From assembly GCA_963814645.1 (NCBI GenBank), contig CAWFDX010000009.1, positions 1,091,303 through 1,155,302 of the forward strand: a stretch of DNA of 64,000 nt, read 5' to 3'. The notes under the pieces were generated by a model that worked only from the letters and a program-made list of their open reading frames with translations, was not told the DNA's origin and made no database searches. The position numbers were made by a program, and so were the translations under genes. Source of the DNA: RYN-230 sp963814645 (GTDB lineage Bacteria; Actinomycetota; Actinomycetes; Streptosporangiales; Streptosporangiaceae). Below are positions 7,436 through 15,447 of this stretch, piece by piece (the first letter of the stretch is position 1; each line of letters starts with the position of its first letter).

Positions 7436-8581
7436 ATGCGCCGATGGGGATTGCTCGGTATCACGTGCGCGGCGGGACTCCTGGCCACCGCCTGCGCGGG
7501 GTCGACGGGAACAGGGAATGTGGCCGCGGTGGGCGCCTCAGGGGCCCCTAATCCGGCGTCGTGTAAGGGGGTGACCCTCCGCTTCATCGGCCTAGCAGGC
7601 GAGGACGGGAAAGCTGTCAGTAAGGCCTTCCAGACCAAGTACCACATGACAATCTCTGAGGACAACGTGTCCGACTGGCCAACTGCGATCTCCGCCATCA
7701 AGGTGGGCCAGCCCTACGATCTCATGACGGTCCCGATGTGGTATGCGCAGCGAATGATTGCTGCCGATATCGTACGGCCCCTGCAGGTGTCAAGGCTGAC
7801 CCAGTGGAAGAATATCTTCCCCGGGCTCGCGAAGAACAGCCTTATCGCAGGCAAGGACGGCACAGTCTATGGCGCACCGATCGCTTGGGGAGACGGGCCG
7901 TTCGTCTACAATCCGAAGCTGACGTCCAACCCGCCTACCTCACTGCTCGAGCTGCTCAAGCCCCAATGGCGGGGAAAGTACGTCTTGTTCAACTCGAACG
8001 TAGCGATGGACATGCTCGCGCTTGAAGACGGATATAAGAACGCCCCGCTGCTGACCAAGTCACAGTTCAATGTCGTGGTCAAGCAGTCCACAACTCTCGT
8101 CAAGAACGCCCAGGCATTCACGACCACCTATCAGGACGGGACCGACCGCCTCGCGTCCGGGGATGTCGCTATTGACATCAGCGGATGGGAAGCAATGCTT
8201 AACTTCGCCAAGGCGAAAGGCGTGACGCTCAAGTACGGCTTCTACAAAGCCGACCGTAGCGGATGGTTTGACAGCCTCGGGATCCCGACCACAGCACAGC
8301 ATCCAGAGTGCGCCCTGGCATACATCAACTATCTGCTCCAGCCGAAGAACGAGGCAGCGCTTGCGACATCGCTCGTCTCCGGCACCTCGAATCGTAATGC
8401 CGTATCGCTCGTGGGCAAGAGTGACCAGATCTACAACTATTCCTCGGTTGACCACATCGTGACTCCAGCGGAAGACCTGCTTCAGTTCCCTAATCCAAGT
8501 CCGCCGAACCAGACGAGCCCAGGAATAATGAACTTCCAGGACTGGTCAAACGCCTGGCAGAACATAACGGCTGGGCGATGA
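7436..8581 (+). CDS. ABC transporter substrate-binding lipoprotein (spermidine/putrescine PotD-like)
   Basis: The product has 381 residues. Its start follows an excellent AGGAGGGGAGCAAC ribosome site. The N-terminus is a lipoprotein signal: two arginines, a hydrophobic stretch and lipobox LATAC with the acylated cysteine at residue 20. The rest is a type-2 periplasmic-binding fold of the extracellular_6/PotD kind (GQPYDLMTVPMWYAQRM, later GTSNRNAV). The PotD relationship gives the transport class, not the ligand; related proteins bind polyamines, opines and other amino compounds. It is the first gene of a run in which every transport gene overlaps the next by about 4 bp (8578, 9525, 10331). 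Confidence 0.9.
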   Translation: MRRWGLLGITCAAGLLATACAGSTGTGNVAAVGASGAPNPASCKGVTLRFIGLAGEDGKAVSKAFQTKYHMTISEDNVSDWPTAISAIKVGQPYDLMTVPMWYAQRMIAADIVRPLQVSRLTQWKNIFPGLAKNSLIAGKDGTVYGAPIAWGDGPFVYNPKLTSNPPTSLLELLKPQWRGKYVLFNSNVAMDMLALEDGYKNAPLLTKSQFNVVVKQSTTLVKNAQAFTTTYQDGTDRLASGDVAIDISGWEAMLNFAKAKGVTLKYGFYKADRSGWFDSLGIPTTAQHPECALAYINYLLQPKNEAALATSLVSGTSNRNAVSLVGKSDQIYNYSSVDHIVTPAEDLLQFPNPSPPNQTSPGIMNFQDWSNAWQNITAGR

Positions 8582-9528
8582 CAGTAAGCCGACCTGCGGC
8601 AAGCGCTGTGACGGTCGCGGCGACTGGTGCCCTCGCCCAGGTGGGCGAGGGCACCCTCCCGCCGTTGCGCAATCAGACCAGAGAGCATCGGCGCCGTATC
8701 TCGACCGCACTGCTTCTCGCACCACCCGCGATCTACTTCGTGACGCTGTTCGTAGTCCCACTGGTAATACTGGTGGTCTACAGCTTTTATTCCTATGATA
8801 ATTTCAACTTCGTTGCGAAACTGACGCTCGCCAACTACACGCAGACGCTCACTAGCCCGGCCTTGCGCGACTTCTACTTCCGCACTCTGCGGATCGCCTT
8901 CATAGTATCCATCGCCGTTGTGGTGATCAGCTACATCTTCGCGCACGTCCTGATGTATGTGCTGCCCCGGGCCAGGCGGTTCCTGTACTTCCTCGTCCTG
9001 GTTAGCCTCTTCGGCGGCTATCTCGTACGAATCTATGCTTGGCGGACCATGCTCGGCCGAGACGGGGTAATCAACGCCTTCCTGATGGATACCCACCTTG
9101 TCAGCTCACCCGTAACGTCCTTGCTAAATAGTAACTATGCTATCGTGATCGCGTTGCTCAATTTCCTGATTCCCCTCGGCGTACTGCCGATATTCACCGC
9201 CATGCAGAATGTATCCCCCCGGTTGCTGGAAGCCGCACAGGATCTTGGCGCGTCGCGTATTCGTACTGTCCGTACGATCGTACTGCCTCTCACCACCCGG
9301 GGAGTCCGCGCTGCCTTCGCGTTCTGCTTCATCGCGACCATGGCTGAATGGGTGACACCTCAGATGCTCGGCGGCCCGCTCAACCAGTTCGTCGGCAACG
9401 AGATTCTGTATGAATTCGGGCAAACGCTGGACTGGCCGCTAGGGGCAGCTATTGCACTCACGTTGATCGCCAGCGCTGTCCTCATCCTTGCGGCGCTATT
9501 CGGCCTGCTGCGCCTGGTGACCCGGTGA
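8578..9528 (+). CDS. ABC transporter permease (PotB-like)
   Basis: This 316-residue inner-membrane protein has about six transmembrane helices after a hydrophilic 40-residue N-terminus. The cytoplasmic EAA coupling loop is evident (LEAAQDLGASRIRTVRTIVL). It is the first of two permeases of a Pot/Fe3+-type importer. Its ATG overlaps the stop of the binding-protein gene (ATGA). Confidence 0.92.
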   Translation: MTVSRPAASAVTVAATGALAQVGEGTLPPLRNQTREHRRRISTALLLAPPAIYFVTLFVVPLVILVVYSFYSYDNFNFVAKLTLANYTQTLTSPALRDFYFRTLRIAFIVSIAVVVISYIFAHVLMYVLPRARRFLYFLVLVSLFGGYLVRIYAWRTMLGRDGVINAFLMDTHLVSSPVTSLLNSNYAIVIALLNFLIPLGVLPIFTAMQNVSPRLLEAAQDLGASRIRTVRTIVLPLTTRGVRAAFAFCFIATMAEWVTPQMLGGPLNQFVGNEILYEFGQTLDWPLGAAIALTLIASAVLILAALFGLLRLVTR

Positions 9529-10334
9529 TGTCCCGCCGACGCCTGCTGAGCCGTGGCGCCCTAGGGCGAATGACGGCGCGCGGATACGCCACACTGGTAA
9601 TCATCTTCCTGTTCGCACCGCTGCTCATCGTGGTCGTCGTATCTTTCAACTCCACAGCCAGCATGAACCCGTTTGGCGGCGGATTGTCGCTGCACTGGTA
9701 CCGACAGGTCCTCAGCGATCCTCTGGTCATCGCAGCATTCGGGCGCACTGCCTTGGCCGCTGCCGCCACCGCGCTCATCAGTGGCTTGCTCGGCCTTATG
9801 GGCGCGCTCGGGGCAATGCGATTGGCAAGGGGACGGCTGCGCACGGCCATCTTCACGATCCCACTCGTTCCGCTTGCGTTCCCCGCGCTGCTCTATGGAA
9901 TTGGTCTGGCCACCTTCTACCATGCAATGGGAGTGGGCTTCTCCATCTGGGCCACCATTGCGGGGCATGTCATCCTTGCACTGCCCTTTGTCTTCCTGGT
10001 GCTCGGAGCCGCCCTGGAGCGGTTCCGGTTCAGCCTGCTCGAGGCGGCCCGGGACCTGGGCGCAGGCACCTTCACCACTTTTCGCACGGTAACCTTTCCG
10101 TTGCTCCGACCAGCGATCCTAGGTGCCATGTTCTTGTCGATGGCGATCTCAGTTGATGAATTCGTCATCGCGTTTTTCACTGCAGGCTCCCAGCAGACTC
10201 TCCCGCTGCTGCTGTATGGACGTATCAATCTTGGCATCAACCCCGGTCTAAATGCGATCGGGTCGATCCTGCTGGCCATAACTATTGGTCTCGCTTTCCT
10301 GGCCGCCCGAACTTCCGTCCTGGAGACCCTATGA
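9525..10334 (+). CDS. ABC transporter permease (PotC-like)
   Basis: The product has 269 residues in the second permease of the importer, again with about six transmembrane helices and an EAA loop (LEAARDLGAGTFTTFRTVTF). Two starts are possible, the GTG at 9525 or the ATG at 9528; the latter shares one base with the upstream stop. Its stop overlaps the ATPase ATG. The short C-terminus after the last helix is typical of PotC-like permeases. Confidence 0.92.
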   Translation: MMSRRRLLSRGALGRMTARGYATLVIIFLFAPLLIVVVVSFNSTASMNPFGGGLSLHWYRQVLSDPLVIAAFGRTALAAAATALISGLLGLMGALGAMRLARGRLRTAIFTIPLVPLAFPALLYGIGLATFYHAMGVGFSIWATIAGHVILALPFVFLVLGAALERFRFSLLEAARDLGAGTFTTFRTVTFPLLRPAILGAMFLSMAISVDEFVIAFFTAGSQQTLPLLLYGRINLGINPGLNAIGSILLAITIGLAFLAARTSVLETL

Positions 10335-11491
10335 CCGCCTCCCCGCTATCGGTAGTCCGGCTAGACCGAGTCACGAAATACTTCGGCTCTGTCACAGCAG
10401 TGAGCGACATCTCACTCGATATTCGCGAGGGTGAGTTCTTTTCCCTTCTCGGACCAAGCGGCTGCGGTAAGAGCACAACACTCCGGATGGTCGCGGGATT
10501 CGAGGAGCCTGACCGGGGCTCTATCTTCATCGAGGCGATTGACGTCACTGACAAACCGGCGAACAAGCGGAATGCCAATATGGTATTTCAAAACTATGAG
10601 CTTTTCCCGCACATGACAGTCTCTGAGAATGTCTCCTACGGCCTCAAGATCAGGCGGGTTCCTAAGAGCGAGGCTAAGAACCGAACCGAGGCCATGCTCA
10701 AGACTGTTGGGGTGGGAGGGCTTGGGCATCGCCGAGCGAGCCAACTTTCCGGTGGACAGCAGCAGCGCGTCGCCCTTGCACGCGCGCTTGTGAATGAGCC
10801 AGCCGTTCTGTTGCTGGACGAGCCGCTCAGCGCCTTGGATGCCAAGCTCAGGAAACGTATGCAGCTTGAGCTGAAGATGATCCAACATGAGCTTGGAACA
10901 ACGTTTATTTATGTTACACACGACCAAGAGGAGGCACTCTTGATGTCTGACCGGATTGGCATCATGAATGATGGCCAATTGCTGCAGGTCGGCAGCCCAC
11001 GAGAAATCTACGAATCACCCTCAGATTCATTCGTCGCTGACTTCGTGGGGAGCCTCAACGAGTTCCGGTTGGACGTGGAGAAGGTCAGGGATGGCTGGGC
11101 GATCGCTCGAGTCGGTGACGGTCAGTATTTGGCGGTCAGCGTGTCAGACGACGTTCTGCCCGGCTCGTCCCTACAGGCCGCGATCAGGCCCGAGCGAATC
11201 CGACTCGGGCCCTCAGACAGCGCGGTCAGCTCAGGGGCTTTGCGCAGGAGCACTGCGGCACCTGGAGACGGGACCTGCGTCATCCTTGGCACTGTGGGGG
11301 ATGTGATGTATCTGGGACCCCTGACCCATTACCTCGTTGACACGCCCGTCCTCGGGCGACTAGTAAGCCAGCAGCTAAGCGAGCGGCACCAGGTACGCTT
11401 CCGGCCAGGGGAACAGGTTGCACTGAACTGGGATGCGGATGCGGCCTTCATGCTGTCCGCGTCAGCAGACAACTCGGCGGACTTGCCATGA
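10331..11491 (+). CDS. ABC transporter ATPase (PotA-like)
   Basis: The product has 386 residues. The nucleotide-binding domain is complete: Walker A GPSGCGKST (about residues 40-48), Q-loop in VFQNYELFPHMTV, signature LSGGQQQR, Walker B LLLDEPLSALD and the switch histidine in YVTHDQEEA. A TOBE_2 regulatory domain fills the last 120 residues (IRPERIRLG). It would energise the two preceding permeases. The ATG overlaps the PotC-like stop, and the product's own stop overlaps the acetamidase start, so transport and catabolism are translated as one unit. Confidence 0.95.
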   Translation: MTASPLSVVRLDRVTKYFGSVTAVSDISLDIREGEFFSLLGPSGCGKSTTLRMVAGFEEPDRGSIFIEAIDVTDKPANKRNANMVFQNYELFPHMTVSENVSYGLKIRRVPKSEAKNRTEAMLKTVGVGGLGHRRASQLSGGQQQRVALARALVNEPAVLLLDEPLSALDAKLRKRMQLELKMIQHELGTTFIYVTHDQEEALLMSDRIGIMNDGQLLQVGSPREIYESPSDSFVADFVGSLNEFRLDVEKVRDGWAIARVGDGQYLAVSVSDDVLPGSSLQAAIRPERIRLGPSDSAVSSGALRRSTAAPGDGTCVILGTVGDVMYLGPLTHYLVDTPVLGRLVSQQLSERHQVRFRPGEQVALNWDADAAFMLSASADNSADLP

Positions 11492-12432
11492 GCGCGCTAC
11501 CCGGCCCTCGACTGACCAGAGATACGGTCAGCTACAGGTACGACTCCTCACTGCCACCGAAGACCGTCATATCATCAGGCACCACGGTAGTGTTCGAGAC
11601 TCACGATGCCCGGGCTGGAGCACTCCTTGACCGCAACTGCGGCTCGCTTTTCGACCTGCCGCCCGCTACCCCCGGCAAGGGAAATCCGCTGACGGGCCCA
11701 CTACTGGTCCAGGGGGCCGAACCGGGCGATGCCCTTGCCGTGAAAATTGATCAGATCATGGTCGATGACGTCGGTTGGTGTGGTGGCCACGCACATGTGG
11801 GCCCGCTCGAGCCAGGGCGCATCCCTCATCCGCTTGGGCGGATCTGCCCAGCAAGTAATGATGCGGTCGAGTTTTCCGCCGGAATCGTGCTGCCCGCTGC
11901 CCCAATGATCGGATGCATCGGCACCGCCTCAGACGGCGATCCACCTCTCGCCGGGCTCCCGGGCAGGTACGGCGGCAACATGGACCACAAAGTGATTGGC
12001 GCCGGGACCACAGTTTACCTGCCGGTGTTCGTGCCAGGTGGCTTGCTTTACATTGGTGATGTGCACGCCTGCCAGGGCGATGGGGAACTGTCCGGGGTCG
12101 CGCTGGAGATAGGCGCTGAAGTCACCGTCACGGTGAGCGTGCTCCAGAACGCGGGGTTGCACTGGCCTTGGGCGGCGACCCCCGAAAAGATCATGGTCAT
12201 GACTACCGCAATGGAATTCGCCGACGCCCGGCGCTCTGCGGTGGCAGAGATGATCGCTGCCCTGGAAAGCCAGCTCAGGCTCGAGCCAGCCGAAGCGCTG
12301 GCACTCATCTCAGTGGCCGGAGATCTCAGGGTCGGGCAGGCATTCGGCGGGATGGAACTAACGCTGCGGCTAGAGATGCCAGCCACCCTCGGCCTGTCCC
12401 CCTCCGGATACCGCGATGCGGCTGTGCACTAA
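11488..12432 (+). CDS. Acetamidase/formamidase family hydrolase
   Basis: The product has 314 residues of the FmdA_AmdA fold. Recognisable motifs are VQGAEPGDALAV, the GGHAHVGPLEPG region, PGRYGGNMDHK, YIGDVHACQGDGELSG and a C-terminal DLRVGQAF. Family members hydrolyse formamide, acetamide or related small amides to the acid and ammonia. It is translationally coupled to the transporter ATPase and so probably acts on the imported compound or a product of it. One-carbon or acetyl amide release would agree with the ring-opening and deacylating enzymes on the opposite arm. Confidence 0.9.
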   Translation: MSALPGPRLTRDTVSYRYDSSLPPKTVISSGTTVVFETHDARAGALLDRNCGSLFDLPPATPGKGNPLTGPLLVQGAEPGDALAVKIDQIMVDDVGWCGGHAHVGPLEPGRIPHPLGRICPASNDAVEFSAGIVLPAAPMIGCIGTASDGDPPLAGLPGRYGGNMDHKVIGAGTTVYLPVFVPGGLLYIGDVHACQGDGELSGVALEIGAEVTVTVSVLQNAGLHWPWAATPEKIMVMTTAMEFADARRSAVAEMIAALESQLRLEPAEALALISVAGDLRVGQAFGGMELTLRLEMPATLGLSPSGYRDAAVH

Positions 12433-12441
12433 GGCGGGACG

Positions 12442-13335
12442 ATGATCCTCGATGTTCACAGCCATCTGTGCTGGTATCCTGACCACATCAGCGAGCAGTT
12501 CGCCGCTGAAGCGCTCGCGTCGAAACTGGTGAAACTTCAGCAATCAGGCGGGCAAGTATACACCGTCCGCCTGGACCTGCACTCCTACGACTCACGGCCA
12601 GAGGATCACTGGGCAGCCAGCGCCAGTGCCGACCGCGTGGTGGTGTTCGGCCTCCAGGCACGGGCTACAGGTATGCGGGTGCCGAATGAGCTCATTGCCG
12701 ACTACGTGGCGCAGCATCCAGAAAAGCTCATCGGATGGTGCTCCGTGGACCCAAACGATCCCGACTGCATCGACCAGCTCGAGCACTGTGTTCTCGACCT
12801 CGGCCTACGCGGCCTGAAACTGGGGCCCACCTACCAGCACTTCGACCCCACTGACCGCAAACACTGGCCCTTGTTTCAGAAGGCAACCGAACTTGGCATC
12901 CCTACCATATGGCACCAGGGGACAACCTTCCCACGCGCTGCCCGGCTTCGCTGGGCTTCGCCGCTCCAGCTCGAGGACGTGGCGATGGACTTCCCTGACC
13001 TGAAAATAATTGTCGCGCACCTAGGCCATCCGTGGGAAGAAGACCTTATCGCATTGCTCCGAAAATCACCGAACTTGTATGCGGACATATCTGCTGTGCA
13101 CTACCGCCCGTGGCGGTATTGGCAGGCGATGACCACGGCTATGGAATACGGCGTGACACACAAGCTCCTGCTTGCCTCCGACTTTCCTTCCGCCACCATA
13201 GATAATGTAATCGCAGGGCTCCGTAATGTGAACCGCATCGTCGATGGTACTAACTTGCCGAGAATCCCGGCCGAGATCCAGGAACGGATCATTAGCGAAA
13301 ACTGGAAGGCCGCTCTCCCTGAGTACTGCCCATAA
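12442..13335 (+). CDS. PF04909 amidohydrolase, copy 2
   Basis: The product has 297 residues and starts 9 bp after the acetamidase gene. Amidohydrolase_2 motifs are DVHSHLCWYP, LRGLKLGPTYQHFDP, IWHQGTTFPRA, VAHLGHPWEED and LLASDFPSA. It has the same length and order of motifs as 3450-4343, so the two arms of the locus each carry one paralogue. The N-terminal metal motif differs (HSH against HTH), as does the loop after it, which suggests related but different substrates. A family-level function (hydrolysis or decarboxylation of a carboxylate intermediate) is all that can be stated. Confidence 0.9.
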   Translation: MILDVHSHLCWYPDHISEQFAAEALASKLVKLQQSGGQVYTVRLDLHSYDSRPEDHWAASASADRVVVFGLQARATGMRVPNELIADYVAQHPEKLIGWCSVDPNDPDCIDQLEHCVLDLGLRGLKLGPTYQHFDPTDRKHWPLFQKATELGIPTIWHQGTTFPRAARLRWASPLQLEDVAMDFPDLKIIVAHLGHPWEEDLIALLRKSPNLYADISAVHYRPWRYWQAMTTAMEYGVTHKLLLASDFPSATIDNVIAGLRNVNRIVDGTNLPRIPAEIQERIISENWKAALPEYCP

Positions 13336-13443
13336 GCAAGATGCCAGTTTCACCTGAGCGAATCGGCAGCGGGAATGACAAGTGAGAAATTAAGTGAAGG
13401 CAAGAGACAGTATTGAGCGGACGGCTACACACAGGACTAGATC

Positions 13444-14382
13444 ATGATTGCACCACTCCACGGTGTCTATCCCGTAATCTCAACTCCGTTCACTGCAAAT
13501 GACTCAATTGACACAGCAGCGCTTGCACGCGAGGTTGAATGGCTCATCGGCTATGGTGTGCAGGGCATCACCGTGGCAATGGTTTCTGAAATTCTGCGCC
13601 TCAGCGCACTCGAACGCTGCGCTCTCACCGAGGAACTGTGCGCGCTGCTTCCGCCCGGAATCGGACTAATCGTTAGCGTCGGAGCCGAGAGCACTAAGGT
13701 CGCGGTGGAGCTCGCCGATCACGCGCAACGGGTCGGCGCTACTGCGGTCATGGCCATTCCGCCCCTATCGGTAATCCTCGACGAAGAGGAGCTGTTGCGT
13801 TATTATTTTTGCATCATTGAAGCAGCCGGAGTCCCACTGGTAGTACAGGATGCCAGCGGCTATGTAGGACAACCGCTATCGATCTCCCTTCAGGCTCGGC
13901 TCTTGCGGGAGTTGGGTGAAAGCTGCGTGTACTTCAAGCCTGAGGCACAGCCCATCGGACAACGAGTATCTGAACTCCGTGATGCCACAGAAGCGCAAGC
14001 AAAGATATTCGAGGGCAGCGGCGGCCTCGCGTTGGCCGACACCTACATGCGCGGCGTGGTTGGGACCATGCCAGGGCCAGAGATTCCATGGGCCATAGTC
14101 CGCCTATGGCAGGCACTAGAGCGGGGCGATAGAGACCGCGCCTACGCGATCACTTGCGCCATGGCACCGCTGAAACTACTGCAGTCAAGCCTTGATTCCT
14201 ATATCGCTATCGAAAAGTACTTGCTGGTCGCCCAGTCAGTATTCTCCAATGCACGCATGCGGGGCCCAGTCGGATACCGCTTGGACGGCGAGACAGAAGC
14301 GCAGGTGGACCGACTTCTGGCCGGCCTCCGCATCGCGGCCAGCATCGCAAAAGAAGAACTCACGATGCCGAGCTCAACCTGA
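13444..14382 (+). CDS. DapA/N-acetylneuraminate lyase family protein
   Basis: The product has 312 residues in a class I aldolase TIM barrel. The Schiff-base lysine is visible in VYFKPEAQ at about residue 160. The N-terminal GTTGE-type carboxylate-binding motif is degenerate (GITVAMVSEILRLS), which separates it from true dihydrodipicolinate synthase and points to one of the catabolic branches (keto-acid aldolase, dehydratase or lyase). It lies 108 bp after the amidohydrolase with only a weak ribosome site, and closes the rightward arm. A retro-aldol cleavage to pyruvate plus an aldehyde would be a sensible end of the pathway. Confidence 0.87.
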   Translation: MIAPLHGVYPVISTPFTANDSIDTAALAREVEWLIGYGVQGITVAMVSEILRLSALERCALTEELCALLPPGIGLIVSVGAESTKVAVELADHAQRVGATAVMAIPPLSVILDEEELLRYYFCIIEAAGVPLVVQDASGYVGQPLSISLQARLLRELGESCVYFKPEAQPIGQRVSELRDATEAQAKIFEGSGGLALADTYMRGVVGTMPGPEIPWAIVRLWQALERGDRDRAYAITCAMAPLKLLQSSLDSYIAIEKYLLVAQSVFSNARMRGPVGYRLDGETEAQVDRLLAGLRIAASIAKEELTMPSST

Positions 14383-14446
14383 ACAAGACTCATTCACCCG
14401 TGGCCGCGCAACCCGCGGAATACCCCCAGCCCCAAGCACAGTCAGG

Positions 14447-14640
14447 GTGCGGGTCAACCTGATCGCACCGGGCGTGGTCAACACGCCGCTGACCGCGCAG
14501 ATCAACGCCGTGCCGCACTGGTATGCGGCGGGTGTGGACGAAAGCATGCTCGGCCGCTGGGCCCGGCCGTGCAGCACATCCAGCCACGCCAATCCGGCGG
14601 TCCCGAAGATATCCGAGCAGGTCACCCGGATACGGAGCTG
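14447..14640 (+). pseudogene. C-terminal fragment of a short-chain dehydrogenase/reductase
   Basis: One frame gives VRVNLIAPGVVNTPLT followed by a loop ending in GRWARP. This is the conserved post-catalytic segment of classical SDR enzymes (VNxIxPGxxxTP). Neither the upstream NAD-binding and YxxxK parts nor the normal continuation are present, so this is a remnant. It sits between the catabolic operon and the conjugative module and may mark where the element or a deletion removed the rest. Confidence 0.6.
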
Positions 14641-14784
14641 CCCAGCACGGCATGGACTTGGTCCCTGCAGCTGGTCTGCAGCACCACGAGCTTGGACGGG
14701 TGGCGCGTCAGTTCCCGCAGTTCCCGGACCTCCGCACCTTCCAGCATCCGCCAGAGAGCGGGAGGCGTCCGCTCAATCGCCGGC
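14641..14784. other. Non-coding gap at the edge of the conjugative module
   Basis: An AICE integrase would normally lie next to the excisionase here, but no reading frame with integrase features is visible. I also see no copy of the tRNA-Arg 3' end found at 56216. Nothing else is recognised. Confidence 0.4.
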
Positions 14785-15000
14785 CTACTTATGCACTCCT
14801 TGGTATGAGGCGGCTTGGGTGAGGAAGGCTTCGAGGTGCTGGCGGGTGATGATGCGGCGGCGGCCGACCTTGAGGTATGCGAGCCGCCCTGTCCGCATCT
14901 GGTCGTAGAGCAGGTCGCGGGACAGGCCGGTGATCTGTGCCGCCTCGTCCACAGAGTAAGCGAGACGCTCACCCGGCGGGCTAGGCACGATATCAGACAT
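14785..15000 (-). CDS. xis: Excisionase-like helix-turn-helix protein
   Basis: The product has 71 residues: a MerR/HTH_17 'excisionase family' domain with YSVDEAAQITGLSRDLLYDQ as the helix-turn-helix, then RTGRLAYLKVGRRRIITRQ as the wing. Such proteins direct element excision together with a tyrosine integrase. It is the last gene of the leftward AICE operon and overlaps the previous gene by 8 bp. No integrase follows it, which is unusual. Confidence 0.8.
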   Translation of the reverse strand: MSDIVPSPPGERLAYSVDEAAQITGLSRDLLYDQMRTGRLAYLKVGRRRIITRQHLEAFLTQAASYQGVHK

Positions 15001-15259
15001 CGGGTATCCCCTCAGCAGGCACTGTGCTGGTACTGATGGCTGGCCAGCGCTGCGGCAGGGTGACCCGGGGCGCGGGTGGCGAACCGGTGGTCGTGGTAGA
15101 TGCGCCGCCGAAGCCGAGCCGTCCGGTGGTGGGGGTGATGTCCCACTCGTGCTGCCGGGCTGCCGCGTCCCCGTTCGCGTGGAGCCGGTCCGACAGCCGC
15201 TGGTGGTGGGCGATCTGAGCGGTCAGGCGATTGATGATCGGGTTGCTGGTTGCGGTCAC
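14993..15259 (-). CDS. Hypothetical protein of the AICE operon
   Basis: The product has 88 residues. The first half is a helical, polar segment (NRLTAQIAHHQRLSDRLHA) and the second half is Pro/Thr-rich and probably disordered. It has no recognisable domain. It is supported as a gene by coupling: its start overlaps the stop of the upstream gene by 4 bp and its end overlaps the excisionase start by 8 bp. Confidence 0.6.
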   Translation of the reverse strand: MTATSNPIINRLTAQIAHHQRLSDRLHANGDAAARQHEWDITPTTGRLGFGGASTTTTGSPPAPRVTLPQRWPAISTSTVPAEGIPDV

Positions 15260-15447
15260 GGTTCTGCCTCCATGTCTGGCTGCGGCAAGGCATCGGGCTC
15301 GCGCGTTTTCGGGCGGTCGGCCGGGGCGCTGTCGAGGACTCGCTGGATCCGCTTGCGCAGCTGGGCGCTGACCCAGAGTTCGGCGACGTACGCCGGCGAC
15401 CTGGTGCCGGTCGGGGTGGGCTGCTGGTCACGGTCGCGGCCGGTCAT
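15256..15447 (-). CDS. Small hypothetical protein of the AICE operon
   Basis: The product has 63 residues with a helical core (YVAELWVSAQLRKRIQRVLD) flanked by charged, proline-rich ends. No domain is recognised. Its overlaps of 4 bp at each end with neighbouring genes support it as a translated member of the operon. Confidence 0.6.
   Translation of the reverse strand: MTGRDRDQQPTPTGTRSPAYVAELWVSAQLRKRIQRVLDSAPADRPKTREPDALPQPDMEAEP

Noticed and set aside
14641..14784. Residual integrase N-terminus beside xis
   Set aside because: None of the frames shows integrase-like sequence or catalytic motifs.
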